In this document: positions 11,795 through 23,400 of the stretch, in pieces
Layout: every line of letters begins with the position of its first letter
Position numbering within the stretch: position 1 is the first letter of the stretch
Assembly: GCA_026018925.1 (NCBI GenBank)
Contig: JAKSZU010000006.1
Location: forward strand, 192,335,449 to 192,399,448
Source: Tupaia tana
Lineage: Eukaryota; Chordata; Mammalia; Scandentia; Tupaiidae
DNA length: 64,000 nucleotides
Reading direction: 5' to 3'
Program-made: the position numbers and the translations under genes
Notes under the pieces: model-generated
Told to the model about the DNA's origin: nothing
Database searches by the model: none
The model's input: only the letters and a program-made list of their open reading frames with translations

Positions 11795-11975
11795 ATTTTC
11801 TAGTGTGTGACTTCTATGAACAAGTTACTGAACTTTTCTGAGCCTGTTTCTCCATTTGTTATCAAAGTATAACATTATGCATTTAGTGATCCTATTTCAA
11901 AGGCTAAAAGAAAGCTTGCATATAAATCATCTAATGTGATTTATTATTCATTGTAGGTGATCAGTAAATAGAGCT
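11795..11975 (+). mobile_element. MIR SINE, diverged
   Basis: Sense MIR core: tagtgtgtgacttctatg, acaagttactgaacttttc, gagcctgtttctccatttg, with a trailing gtgatcagtaaatag. Confidence 0.65.
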
Positions 11976-12779
11976 GTTAATTAGATGGTCAATATCTGAT
12001 TTGTGCCTTGAAACATAGGACACACAAAATTTATCTAGAACTTTATCCTCAAGTTTAAGCTGTGCATCGCTGGGCATTCACCCAAAGAGTTAATTGAGCT
12101 ATAAAAATAAAGTGATCTGGGACCCATTCTATATAATCACCAGGAATTGACCACATGTCATCTTTTTAATAAGAAGAAAGCTATTACAGAAATAAACTGC
12201 TATTTATTTTACAGTTACAATTAAGGACAAAGGAGACTAAATATTTCCATAAGAAAAATAAATTTTCATAAATTCATCATCTTTAATCATGCCTAAGAAT
12301 TACAACCAGAAGAAATGATTTATCATCTCCTGGGATGGCTCTTGGTGGGTTAGTTATTAATCATTCCAAATTTTCTTTGTGTAAAGCATAATAGGATGAA
12401 ATATTTGAGGACTTCTGTTTACATCATGACCATTAACCTTTGTCTTCAGGGTATTCTATTTCTAACTTTGAGTGTAGCAGTAAAAACGTTAATGAATATT
12501 TATGCTCTTGCTTTTTACAACTATTATTTTAAAACTTAACTTTCCCTCATGGACTAACCCTAGCTTTTGTCCTTCAAAATCTAGCTTGTTCCCTATTGTT
12601 GCACTTTTCAGTCATCCCAGAAAGGAAAGTATAATGCATACTATTTGATCAGTAGTAGGTTCAAGAACTATCCTAGATATATTACTTAATTTCATTTAAT
12701 TCTACAAGAAAACTGATGTATATGCACAAATAAATACACATACATATATTGTGTTGTGTATCTGTACTACACTCATATA

Positions 12780-12810
<31 letters not shown>

Positions 12811-13734
12811 CACGCACTCACGCACACACGTGTATACATCCATTTAATTGAATCTCTGACTTTCACACTCAAAACTTCTTGGTTCATTATATTATCTGTG
12901 TTCAAGAGGTCCGTGGCTTTGGCTATAATCCATAATTTGCATCAGTAATTCTATAGAAATGGAAGCCAAAGAAATAAAGAACAAACTTACCCAGGTAGAG
13001 ACTCTATACCAGAACTGGGAAGATTATAGAAGTGATAGTGCTAGACCATTTCTGCTGAACTTTCTTTATACAGTGTAGCATAGAACTTTACATATTTTTT
13101 GTTTAATAGGAACAATTTCATGATGATAACCTGGAGAGACAAATGAGAAAAGATTATTTGCAAAAAAGTCTTATCACACAAATAGAAAGAGGCAGTTTTT
13201 CACAGATCTTAATACCTAAGAGGAGAAACCTACTATATATTTAGGGAGATATAATATCATTTCAGGTTATTATGATCTTGATAAGATATGAAAAAAAAAA
13301 CAGAAATCATCCAGTGACTGACTACTCATCTAGCTTTGTTAATAATATAATTGACTGATTTTTATGATATAAGAATTCTGTGTCTTTGTAAACCCTGCTA
13401 AATTCCTTTAAATATTTATGTCCTCTTTTTTCTTTTTTTATCACCCCAAAACCCAATTGTGGACATTATTGAAATCAATACACTAGTATTGTATAATGTA
13501 ATCTTAAAACATTGTGTAAAATGTATTATTTAATAGCAACACTTTGTTATTAAATTGCTTTAATCCATATATTCATGTTATAATCAACTTTTCCAATATG
13601 GCTTCCACAAAATCCAGGAGTAACTATGTGGAATATATACTGTCACCTGGCCATTGGACAAGATAATTCTTTAATTTTTCTTTATCTTGAAGTGACCTGT
13701 AATGTTTGTAATATGTTTGTAATATATTTTTTAA
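11976..13734. other. Unassigned AT-rich sequence with (TA)n
   Basis: A TA/CA-rich microsatellite lies at 12775-12832. Otherwise no gene or recognisable repeat is visible. Confidence 0.5.
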
Positions 13735-13979
13735 AGGGTTTTTGCCTTAGGGTGTGTACGCTTCTCAGAGAGACAGAGACAATGAGAAGGAAAGTGAGAA
13801 ATTGTCCGCCCTTGGGGAATGGCCCCGCCAGAATCCCTTCTCCTCCATTCTCTTCTCAGTAATTTAGGCATGCATGCACATGTGGCAGCATGAGTTTTAA
13901 GCCACTGAGTCCAGAACTCAAACCACTGTCAGTCATGTGAGAGTCCAGCAACGTAATCACTACACAATCTGCTGGCCCT
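13735..13979 (-). mobile_element. Family A-like SINE, minus strand, older
   Basis: The plus strand starts with the reversed tail and body (gtttttgccttagggtg, agagagacagagac) and ends with the reversed head (actcaaaccactgtcag, atctgctggccct). The C-run inverted repeat is decayed. Confidence 0.88.
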
Positions 13980-14640
13980 ATAATATCTTCTTAAACTGCT
14001 GACCTACATCTCATTATGAAAAACAGGTTTTTTTTTTTTATTTTATTTTTGAAAGACTCACAGATAAATTATTTCTGTGTAATAGCTAATTTTTTTTCTG
14101 TGAATTTAGACATGACATTATTCACATTAGTCTTCATATGTAACTAAAAATTGTAAACTATCATTTATGCAATGCTTTAAGAAAGTCAGATTTCTGTTTA
14201 GAAATGATACATTTTTGCTGAACATTGAAAAACTGTACAGAATGGTCAGTGGATTCTTAAGACATTCAAAATTTCTTGTCTATGAAAATATTTAAATCTG
14301 TTTAAAAAAAGATTTGTCCAATAGATATTTATAAAAATTGAGAACTTCTAATTATATTGTCATTATATATGATATATTCAATAACTTTTTATGTAACAGA
14401 ATTTTATAAGTTGGAAGTCAAAATTTATTCAAAGATATAAAATCAATAAACTTTTAAATCCATATCATAGTCCAAGAAATGTGAAAAAGCAAAACTTTAA
14501 GATTGTTTCTAATACTAAACTTGTAAGATAATCTGAATAACATGTTGGTAATTCTTAATTACTAATTTATCTAAAAATTATTCATTGAGCATGTATATGG
14601 CACTAGAAACTAGGAATATGTACATAAAAATGAACTAATA
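13980..14640. other. Unassigned AT-rich sequence
   Basis: No gene or recognisable repeat. Confidence 0.5.
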
Positions 14641-14709
14641 TTAGGTCATTGGAAAAGTTTTCTATGTTTTTCTATACAAAAATGTGTCATGACTTTTCCA
14701 ATAACCCAG
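14641..14709. mobile_element. Mariner-like MITE, diverged
   Basis: An inverted-repeat element of about 70 bp: ttaggtcattggaaaag at the left and gacttttccaataaccca at the right, with tctatgtttttctat between. It matches the more intact copies at 19808 and 63868. Confidence 0.75.
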
Positions 14710-14711
14710 TA

Positions 14712-15192
14712 TTTTTGACTATATGATAGGCAGAAAAACTGTATTTCAAAGAACCCACACTCTAATCCCCAGATTTATAAATACGTTATGTTACATGACC
14801 AAGGGAAATAAAGATGATGGATGGAATTAAGATTACTAATCACTTTATGTTAAAATAGGGATATTTTCCTGGTGGTAGGCCAAATGTAATCAGAAGAGCC
14901 TTACACCTGGAACAAGAAAGCAGAAAAGTCAGTGTCAGGGTAATGTGGTGTGAGAATGACTGACCTACATTACTGGCTTTGAAGACTGAAGGCAGCCAAG
15001 AACCAAAGAATGTAAGCCTACCCTAAAAGCTGAAAAAAGCATGACAATAGATTTTTCCTTTAGTACTTCTGAAAAAGAATACAGTCCCAACAACATCTTG
15101 AATTTTTCTAGTGAAACCAATTTTAAACTTCTGATCTCCAGAATTATAATATTTCTTCTTATATTGTGGCAGTAATACAAAACTAATACAGA
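14712..15192 (+). mobile_element. Solo LTR of the MLT1 type (ERVL-MaLR fossil)
   Basis: The block order is that of an MLT1 LTR: a ctctaatccccag block, a gttatgttacatgacc block, ggccaaatgtaatcag, gctgaaaaaagc, cttctgatctccagaat, and the characteristic end aactaatacag. No internal retroviral region accompanies it. It is a very old, heavily mutated solo LTR of a family common to placental mammals. Confidence 0.85.
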
Positions 15193-15239
15193 CTTCATGA
15201 CAGGAATATGTTATTAATAAAGGTAATCGGAGTTTACAA

Positions 15240-15485
15240 AGGGGTTACAGGAGAAAGCTAAATTTAGTTTGTGGTGGCAGGGGAGGAAGGGTAGAAAGGG
15301 GTGAGTGTCAAACAAAGGCTTTCTAAAAAGTAATAGAGGAGATGGGTTTTAAAAAATGAGTAGGATTTAGTAAGCAGTAACCATGGAAAAAAAGTTATTC
15401 TAAACAGAAAGACCACCATGTGTGAAAATTCACATGGGTGAGAAAATAAGGGCTTTTTGCACATGTGGCTTAAACAGTTGGAGAA
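15240..15485 (+). mobile_element. Possible ancient mammalian-wide repeat fragment
   Basis: A purine-rich stretch with gggaggaagggtagaaag and aaagaccaccatgtgtg resembles the middle part of the common repeat seen at 2460. Low confidence; I cannot name the family. Confidence 0.3.
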
Positions 15486-15489
15486 ATAA

Positions 15490-16150
15490 CTAGGACTTGC
15501 ATAGTATGTGATACAGAATTGAATGCATTGTTCCCATAAGGCAGAGGGAACCTAGAATGAAAAGAAGTGAGTTCAGAAAATCCGTAAGAGGCATAATGAA
15601 TAATTAATTTTAATTTCAAGGCTCTAATTAAATTTCTGTATATTTTGTAGTGGTGTTCTGGTAAACCAGCTTTCTTTAAAAAAAAAAAAGCCAATTTGTA
15701 GTATTTTTCATTTTTTGTCACATTATTACTCCCACCATAGCCAATTTGAACATCGTATCATGGAATATATGGCATGGAAATGTGTCCAAATGGCTCCAAT
15801 ATATCACATTTATATTTTCCACAGTTAATAATAAACAAGAATAAAAGGAAAAGACTTGTGAGTCTTTAATATGTCTCACTACTGTCTCCTTCCACTGTTT
15901 GAATGAGATAAGGGTGTTTCTTATAAGATTCCAGGGTCTATGAAGGTGCCCCATGTTGGTGACTCATGTGAAGCTTTCACATTTGTCTTTGAATCAGAGA
16001 CATTGTGTTGCACTCTTTTAATGGGAATCTGCTTTCATTCTCTGTATTTTATACTCCCTTCTTCACAATGTTTCTTTCTTTCTTTTGCAGATAGTGTTCC
16101 TGTTTAGTCTTATCTGCTCGCAAGATAGATATATTTTTTAAAGAATTATT
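15490..16150. other. Unassigned intergenic sequence
   Basis: Open frames of 83 and 78 residues on the minus strand at 15470-15954 overlap each other end to end. Neither has a recognisable domain. Confidence 0.45.
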
Positions 16151-16159
16151 TAATTTTAT

Positions 16160-16162
16160 TTA

Positions 16163-16197
<35 letters not shown>

Positions 16198-16366
16198 TTG
16201 CTATAGAATGTGTGTGCTCATCAGAGAGAGAAAGAGAGAGAGAGAGAGAGGGAAATAGAAAGGGAGAGGGAGAAAGTGAGAAAGCAAGCCACCAGGTGTA
16301 GGACTTGAACCAAAGTTTGCCATGTGGGAATCCAGCACCTTAACCACCACACCAACTGCTGGCCCT
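16160..16366 (-). mobile_element. Family C short SINE, minus strand
   Basis: The plus strand shows a reversed AATAA-type tail that has expanded to (ATT)n, then an AGAG purine tract. The head follows in reverse (gtaggacttgaacc, catgtgggaatccagcacc, aactgctggccct). The GC-rich family A body is absent, as in the family C copies at 24249, 33866 and 63467. Confidence 0.82.
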
Positions 16367-16599
16367 ATCAACATAGGTATCTTAGCTAGGTAATTTCAGC
16401 TGAATTCCTTAGTTGTCATTATCTTAGATGGTTTTCAAAGAATATACCTTCATTCTTTATATTTTTTTTCAAGCAACCATCCCATATTATCCCATACCGT
16501 AGAGCTTACAATGCTTTAAAATTTTTCTGTGAAAATTCTCTCTATCACAATCAACATACTGATGTCTTTTTTTAGAATCTCCAAAGCTTTTAATGAGTC

Positions 16600-18728
16600 T
16601 TTAATCTTATTTTATTTCAAATTCTTTTATACATTCAACCACATCATTTAGTTTGCAAAGTGAATATTCCAACATGTTTACATTTCTCTCCAGCCCAGTT
16701 GAAAATACTGTAAAGTTATCTTCAACAGATAATACCCCCATTTCTTTGTCCCATTAATGCTATGGCTCTCTATTTTTCACTTTAATGTCCTTCCCCCGGA
16801 CTCTTCATCCACTCTCTTCCCACACTACATCTGGTATTCACAACCATTTACTGTGTTTCTATTTCATTTAGTCATTCAGTTTTGGTTTCAGAGTTTGGAC
16901 ACTCGGTATATATTAAGTGGTGACGTACAATGTCTCTCCTTCATAGTCTGGCTTGCTTCACTCAGCAGTAAATCTTCCAAATTCATCCACTTTCTGTCAA
17001 AAGCCAGGGTCTTGTTTTTTTTATGGCTGAGTAGTATTCCATAGAGTATATGTGCCACAGTTTTTCAATCCATTCATCTGTTCATGGGCATTTGGATTGG
17101 TTCCATGACTTCGCAATTGTGAATAATGCAGCAATAAATATTGATGTGCAAGTATTTTTCTGATTAAGAATTCTTCTGTCCTTTGGGTAGATAACAAGGA
17201 GTGGGATTGTTCGGTTTTATGGAAGTTCTATTTGCAGATTTTTGAGGAATCTCCAAATTGTTCTCTACAGTGGCTGGATGAATTTACATTCCCACCAGCA
17301 GTGTAAGAGAGTTCCCCTTTCACCACACCCCCACAGCACTTATCATTTTTTGTTCTTTTAATCTTAGTCATTCTGACTGGGGTTAGGTGGTATCACGTTG
17401 TTGTTTTTATCCGCATTTCCCTTACAATGAGGGGTGTTGAGCATTTTTTCATATGCCTTTGGTTATTCGAATGTCATCCTTACAGAGTGTTGTTTTCAAC
17501 TCATTCTCCCATCTTTTAATAGGGTTGATCATCTTTTTTCAAACAGCTGCTGGAGTTCCTTGTGTATTTTGGTTATCAGCCCTTTATCTGACACATAGTT
17601 TTCAAAAATATTTTCCCATTCTAAGGGCTATCGATTCACACTAATTATTGTGTCTTTTGCCATGAAAAAATTTCCTAGTCTGATGTAATCCCACTTGTCT
17701 ATTTTGGGGATTACTGATTGTGCTTTGGGGGGTTTATTTAAGAAATCTTTGCCTACCCCAATGTCTTCCAGAGTTTTCCCATTGTTCTCCAAGAGCAGTT
17801 TTATAGTTTCAGGTCTTAGGTTTAGATCTTTGATCCACCTTGAGTTGATTTTGTCAGTGGTGACAGGTTGGGGTTCAGATTCATCTTCCTGCAGGTGGAT
17901 ATACAGTTTTTCCAGCATCATTTGCAGAAGAGGTTTTCCTTTTCCCATTGGATTGACTGGTACTTTTTGTCTAAATCAGTAGACTGTATGTGAGTTTTTT
18001 TCTGAGAACTCTATTCTGTTCCATTGGTCCACATGTCTGTTTTTGCACCAGTACCATGCTGTTTTGATTACCACAGCTTTGTAGTATATATTTGGGTCAG
18101 GGAATAAGATGCCACCCACTCTACTCTTCTTGTGCAGGACTGCTTTGGCAATACAAGGTCTTTTATGATTCTAGACAAATTTTATGGTTGTCTTTTCTAG
18201 ATCTGTGAATAATGTGTCTGGTACTTTAATTGGGATTGCATTAAATATGTAGATTAATTTGGGTAGAATTGCCATTTAGATTATATTAATTCTTCCAATC
18301 CATGAACATGGGATGTCCTTCCACTTTTGTGTGTCATTTTCAATTTAATTTTTTAGCTTCTCATAATTTTCCTTGTGGAGGTCTTTAATTTCTTTGGTTA
18401 AATTTATTCCTAGGTATCCTATAATTCTTGTGGCTATAGCAAATGTAATGCCTTTTTTCAGTTCTATTTCAGTCTGCCTGCTGTTCGTATATAGAAATGT
18501 TATAGATTTCTGTATGTTGATTTCATATCCTGCAACTTTACTGTATTTGTGTAATACGTCCAGGAATTTTTTTCATGGATACCATTGGGTCTTCTATGTA
18601 TACAATCATGTCATCTTCAGAAAGAGAGAGTTTTACCTCTTCTTTTCCTATTTGAATGCCTTTTATTTTTTTCTGTTTTCTGATCGCCTTGGTGAAGGCT
18701 TCGAGTACTATATGTCTTTTTAAAAGAG
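16600..18728 (-). mobile_element. 5'-truncated LINE-1 (ORF2 C-terminal half and 3' UTR)
   Basis: The 3' end is at the left. The reversed 3' UTR runs to about 16950, and ORF2 follows rightwards. It includes the conserved tatggctgagtagtattcc block, the reversed equivalent of the peptide EYYAAIKN. A 106-residue frame at 17628-17948 matches the ORF2 part with [13 protein letters not shown] and [12 protein letters not shown]. At the 5' side, [19 protein letters not shown] and SEDDMIVY correspond to the reverse transcriptase FADD region, with the first residues changed. The copy is truncated just upstream of this. Frames are interrupted, so it cannot be functional. Confidence 0.93.
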
Positions 18729-18771
18729 AAATAATGTTGAAACTATGATATAATCTCATAGTTTACAAGAG

Positions 18772-18905
18772 GCTCTTTAAAAATTTCATGGAAAATGTGT
18801 ATTATGAAATAAGTATGAATGGATTAAAAATATATTTATTTGCACTAAAATAAATTCATATTTAAATTCTTTATTATTTCTATTTTTCCATAAACGTTCT
18901 TGGTT
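18772..18905 (+). mobile_element. MITE with CTTTAAAAATTTCATGG / CCATAAACGTTCTT ends
   Basis: The left end reads ctttaaaaatttcatgg and the right end tttttccataaacgttctt. Internal blocks tgtgtattatgaaataag and tttgcactaaaataaattc match the copy at 26281. It sits directly beside a SINE. Confidence 0.75.
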
Positions 18906-18911
18906 TTGGTA

Positions 18912-19163
18912 GAGGTTTTTGCCTTAGGAAATGTGTGTCACTGGAGAGAGACAGAGAGAGACAGAGACAATGAGAGGGAAAGTGAGAAATCATTTTTTTG
19001 GGGGGGATGTGTAGGGGGTGAGGAATGATCATGCTGCAATCCCTTCTCTATTCTTCTCCTGAGATCTTGGATACACATGCATATGTGCCAGGCATCAGTT
19101 TCAAGTCACCAAGTTCAAAACTCAAACCATAGCGATGTAAACACTACATAATCTGGTGGCCTC
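18912..19163 (-). mobile_element. Family A-like SINE, minus strand, older
   Basis: The plus strand shows agaggtttttgcctta, agagacagagacaatg, gtgagaaatca, and then the reversed head ending in aatctggtggcctc. A G-run replaces half of the usual inverted repeat. Confidence 0.88.
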
Positions 19164-19164
19164 T

Positions 19165-19805
19165 TCATGAACTTTATAAAGTCTCCTTATATGTAGCTTG
19201 GTCATAATTTTTAGCTCAAGAACATTCCTTTAGGAATTTATAATCTAGAAAAGTGGAAACACAGTTTAAATGCAAAATTTGCCCAGGTTTTTATTTAAAC
19301 CCATTAATTATTCACTTTATACTTTGCAGAAATCAAAATTGCGGAAAGCCTACACTTCAATCAAATATGGGAAAGTCAACATTTGTAACACACACTTTTT
19401 TAAAAAATCCTATTTTGCCTTATTTTTCCCCCTTTTATTCTCGCTTCCATCTCCTTCACAGTGTTGCCAGTTTTCTGTATGGCACTGAGAGTGCATATTT
19501 CTCTTGTGAAAAACTGAATGTTTCTGCGATGTCAACAGAGTATTTTGTGAGCACTAGGAAGTGCGTAAGTGCTTCCTCCAAATAAGCCATAGGCCACTGT
19601 TATGACAGTTAATTAGATGCATTTTAATTCCATCTTTAATACTTCCAAGCATCACCAGCAATTTTTGCCATGTCATTTTGGAATCTCTTTGAAAAGGACA
19701 AATAAAAATATTCTACCTTTACCTCATAACTATTAATTAAAAGACTAGCTGTCTATAATCCCTTTAAGATTCTTTTACAATGTTATTAATACATTCATTT
19801 CTCTG
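19165..19805. other. Unassigned intergenic sequence
   Basis: A 110-residue frame at 19253-19585 overlaps a 72-residue frame in another phase. Neither shows a family motif, and I do not call them genes. Confidence 0.4.
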
Positions 19806-19807
19806 CA

Positions 19808-19893
19808 TTAATTGGGTTGTCTGAAAAATAATGACATATTTTTGGCATAGAAAAACATAGAAAAATATGTCATGACTTTTCCGACAACCCAAT
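19808..19893. mobile_element. Mariner-like MITE, near-palindromic
   Basis: The element is flanked by the inverted ends attgggttgtctgaaaa and cttttccgacaacccaat. Between them are tatttttggcatagaaaa and acatagaaaaatatgtc. The whole 86 bp can fold into one hairpin. It is the best-preserved of three copies and is bounded by A/T-rich sequence, as expected for a TA-targeting mariner. Confidence 0.85.
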
Positions 19894-19894
19894 A

Positions 19895-20288
19895 CTCAGG
19901 AATAAGATATATATCTAAATTATATGTATATTTTAAGTAGGGAAAATGCACACACACTATGAAAAAAAAAAAACTATGTCAGTTTTCCATTCTGATCATT
20001 AAGAATATATTGAGAGAAACTATTTCAAGGAGCTAGAGTAAATGAAATATTCTTTTTTGTTAGATTTTCAAGAGTATTTATTGAATATTTACTGTAATGA
20101 ACTTTCTGTATTAAGTGAAAGGAGAAGTGAATAAAAACATAACAAGTAATTAATATCTGCTGAGAAAATAAAGCAAACTATAATATTATAGATCTTCTTT
20201 CAAGGTTATAAATACCACAAGGTATATAGGATATGCACAAAAATAGCACTAATACAGCACCTGATAACAATTGAGTTAAAAATGTACT
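19895..20288. other. Unassigned AT-rich sequence
   Basis: No gene or recognisable repeat. Confidence 0.5.
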
Positions 20289-20545
20289 GGGGCCAGCAGG
20301 TGGTGGTGTGGTGGTTAAGGAGCTGACTTCCCACCTGGCCAACTGCTGCTTGAGTCCCAGACCTGGCAGCTTGAAAATCACACTGGGCACGTGTTTGTGT
20401 GCTCCCAAAATCGTAGGAAGAGAATTAAGACAGGATTGAGGTGTGGCCATCCCCTCACTCCGAGGGTGAATTCTCCTTTATCTGCTGTCTCTCTAGTGAG
20501 TGCACACTTCCTATGGCAAACACACACAAACACACATACACAAAA
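20289..20545 (+). mobile_element. Family A-like SINE, older branch
   Basis: The head reads GGGGCCAGCAGGTGGTGG and GTGGTTAAGGAGCTGAC, with a B box-like gcttgagtcccag. Its GTGGTTAAGG A-box region resembles family C, while the long body is that of family A. It may represent an older or intermediate type. Confidence 0.82.
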
Positions 20546-20854
20546 AAGGCAATGTAAATCGTTAAAAGAGTAAACATACCTTTTTCTGAGCAGGGCAAAA
20601 GATTTCAGAGAAAGTACCATTTCAGCATATTTTTGAATAGACTAGATCCTGAAATTGGAAAGTGAACTCAAATAGTAATATAAACTATTTACTTACATTT
20701 CACTAGATAACTAGAAAAATTTTTTTTTAATTTCTGAAACTTCATCTGATAGCTAGAGTATCAACCTTCTAATTAACTATCAGGAGTAACAAAGGTATAA
20801 ATCATGCTGGGTAAAGTCTCTTCACAATCTAAATGATGTATAGCAATTTAATGT

Positions 20855-21150
20855 ACAAATAATAATTTTTTTTTTTTTTTTTGGAGAGATTTTTGCTATA
20901 GGGCGCGTGCGCTCGCCAGACAGACAGAGAGAGACATAGAGGCAGAAAGCGAGAAATCACCCCCCAGGGGGGATGGTCACGTCGCAATCCCTTCTCCTCC
21001 ATCTCCTCTCGGGATCTTGGGCACGCACGCACATGCGCCCGGCGTGAGTTTTAAGCCACCGAGTCCGGGACGCAAACGGCGGTTGACTACGTGGGAGTCC
21101 AGCGACATAGCCATTACGCTAACTGCTGGTTCCCACAACTAATAATTTTT
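20855..21150 (-). mobile_element. Family A SINE (subfamily alpha), minus strand, young
   Basis: A poly-T run opens the copy, followed by gagatttttgctataggg, the reversed body and the reversed head ending in ctgctggttccc at 21134. A 16-bp target-site duplication with one mismatch (acaaataataattttt / acaactaataattttt) lies at 20855-20870 and 21135-21150. Confidence 0.95.
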
Positions 21151-21288
21151 AAAAAGTGAAAAAAAGGAAGTAATAGGTTTGGGAAGGATTCTGGTGTTGA
21201 AGCATATGTATGGACCTAAGTCCTATAAAAGATGATTTAGAACTCAAATTTCCAGGCATCACTAGTTGTGATTCAATAGGAGTGTCAT

Positions 21289-21771
21289 TGTCATAGTTCG
21301 TTCTGCATTGCTAGCAGAAATACCCGAACTAGGATGATTTCATAAAGAAAGGGAGTTTTACAAACTCATGATTCTGGCATCTGTAAGTTCAAAGTCCTAG
21401 GCCCACAGCATGGCAGCCTACGGCATGACAGCTACAGCATTACCAAGGGAGCACAAGAATTCCAGGGAACATGCAGAGAGAGAGAGAAACGGAGAGTTCC
21501 TTGGCTAGTGTCTCTTTAAAAACAACCAGTCTTCGAGAGAACTAACCCTTTCTCATGAGAGCTAGAACTCCTGGGTCTAATGATACATCACTGATCCATT
21601 TAAGAGAGTGGCTTCCATAATACAATCATCAGGAACAAATCGATGCCCACTAGGTTTCCCCGGGATATCATGAAAGAATTAGATTTTTACTTGATACCTT
21701 TATAGTGCAGTCAATAGGATCACATTTCAACACTTGAATTTTGGGAGATATATTTAAACCATAGTAGTCAT
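21289..21771 (-). mobile_element. Solo LTR of the MaLR group (MST/MLT1-like fossil)
   Basis: Read on the minus strand it opens with actatggtttaaatata and tcccaaaattcaagtg. It closes with ccctttctttatgaaatc, tagttcgggtatttctg and gaacgaactatgaca, the typical end of a MaLR LTR. There is no internal region. It is an ancient, heavily mutated solo LTR. Confidence 0.8.
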
Positions 21772-21828
21772 ATTTTCCTAAGATACTCAGATCATATTGA
21801 CTCAGGCTCTACAGTCTTGATTTCCAGA

Positions 21829-22024
21829 ATTTTTTTTTTTCATTTTCTATTTCATTTTCTTTTATACATTCAATCCCATTATTTAGCTTACAAAATGAAT
21901 ATTTCAACAGGTGAACATTTCTCCCTAGTACAGTTGATAAAACTATAAAATATCTTTAACAGATAATACCACATTTCTTTGTCACATTAATGCTTTGCCT
22001 CCCTATTTTTCTTCTAAATGTCCA
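21829..22024 (-). mobile_element. LINE-1 3' end, truncated
   Basis: A poly-T run followed by ttatacattcaatccca, tacaaaatgaatatttc and ccacatttctttgtcac matches the reversed 3' UTR of the LINE-1 at 16600. Only about 190 bp of 3' end is present. Confidence 0.85.
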
Positions 22025-22204
22025 GAATTTTAATTTCATCACCAATACCACTTTTACCGGCAAATGTTTCTTATATTAAAATGTTTTCAACATTTCTTCT
22101 ACATTGTCCTGGCTCCTATAATACCACTCCTATAACATAACACAGCTCCTGGGCAAGAACCTCCCATAACAGTGACAGCAGCTACAACTCCTTCCTAGCC
22201 TTTC

Positions 22205-22470
22205 AAACACTACTCTAATGATTTTTCTTTATTTAGCAATGTTTGTGGGTACAATAGAGAACATGAGCATGTGAGAAAGAAGAGACAAACACCTTTGATG
22301 GGATCTCCTCAAGTTGCAACCCCCATTCATCAGTCCTCCAGTTTCTCAAGATCCCGGGTGCACACACACAGGCCTGGTTTGTTTTCAGGTTGACCTGGGA
22401 ATCTGTACCCACTGTGGGCCATATTGTTTTCAGCCTTGCAGCAGGACAATTATGTAGCACAGCAGCTGCA
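22205..22470 (-). mobile_element. Possible family B SINE, minus strand
   Basis: The minus strand reads gctgtgctacataattgtc, ctgcaaggctg, cccacagtgggtacagattc, and ends in a TCTTCTTTCTC tract with an AATAAAG tail. It has the family B layout but is diverged. Confidence 0.55.
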
Positions 22471-22584
22471 CCCCACTCCCCCTTTTTAAAAAGTGTATCA
22501 TTTTCATTCTTCCATGAGCAAGAAAGAGAGAAAGACACAAGCACCCATAACAAGAGTTTTTCTTGTTTTGTTTTCTTTTGCTTT

Positions 22585-22757
22585 TTTTAAGAGAGATTTT
22601 TGCTATAGGATGCATTAGGATGCATCCAGTGCACTCACTGGAGAGATAGAAAGCAAGAAATCACCCCCACTCCAGGGGGATGGCCAAGCTGCAATCCCTT
22701 CTCCATTCTCCTCTTGGGATTTTGGTCATGCATGCACACACACCCGATGTGATTTTT
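22585..22757 (-). mobile_element. Family A SINE, first part (interrupted)
   Basis: The reversed tail and body of a family A SINE (gagatttttgctatagg, agaaatcacccccactcc) run to cacacccgatgtga. The copy is then broken by LINE-1 material and resumes at 22984. Confidence 0.85.
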
Positions 22758-22982
22758 TTTTTTGGGGGGGGATCTACATGCCTGTTTTTGGGCCAATACT
22801 ATGCTGTTCTATCACAGCTTTTTTTAAAATTATTTTTATTTTTCTTATTATTTTTTTTAAACATTCAATTGTTCCACATCATTTACCTTGTAAAGAGAAT
22901 TTAAACAACATGAAATACATCTCAGACAAGTCCAGTTGATTATACAATACACATTGTCATCTATAGGTAATAAACCATTTCT
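22758..22982 (-). mobile_element. Rearranged LINE-1 insertion
   Basis: Two LINE-1 pieces lie side by side on the same strand. 22771-22812 matches ORF2 sequence seen at 18029-18080 (ctacatgcctgtttttg, catgctgtt). 22813-22982 matches the 3' UTR (cattcaattgttccacatc, accatttctgt). The ORF2 piece lies outside the 3' end, the reverse of the normal order. The insertion splits a SINE. Confidence 0.75.
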
Positions 22983-22983
22983 G

Positions 22984-23067
22984 TAAGCCACTAGGTCTAG
23001 AACTCAAACCACAGTCGACCACATGGGAGTCCAGCGATAGAACCATCATGCCATCTGCTGGCCCCAT
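22984..23067 (-). mobile_element. Family A SINE, second part (head)
   Basis: The reversed tRNA-like head (taagccactaggtctag, actcaaaccacagtcgacc, tctgctggcccc) completes the copy begun at 22585. Confidence 0.85.
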
Positions 23068-23400
23068 AACAGGGTTTTTATACCAAGATCCAACTTCAGC
23101 TTCAACCAGCTCTGGGTCATGGACAAGCAGATTTAGTGTATTCTGGAAGGTCTCCAGAAGCAAACCAATAACCTTGCCATGTAGGTCAGCCTCAAAGAGC
23201 ATTGCATTATCGCTATGCCAAAATCCTGCCCCTTTCCACATTCTGCAACATAGCCCTGGGAGTAATCCTTTCCCAGAACTGACATCAGAAATAGACACTT
23301 CCTTAAAGGAAAAGAGAGTCTTCCCTACAAAGGGATTGTCCTTCCTTATGGCCCAAGAAAAAAGCATTTAAAAAAAAAATTGAGTTTAAATCTAGGGAAT
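23068..23400. other. Unassigned segment open on both strands
   Basis: Frames are open on the plus strand (23048-23371) and on the minus strand (22957-23367) across the same region. The sequence is richer in GC than its surroundings. I recognise no protein family. Each frame also runs into SINE sequence at its left end. This could be a retrocopy remnant or chance. Confidence 0.3.
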
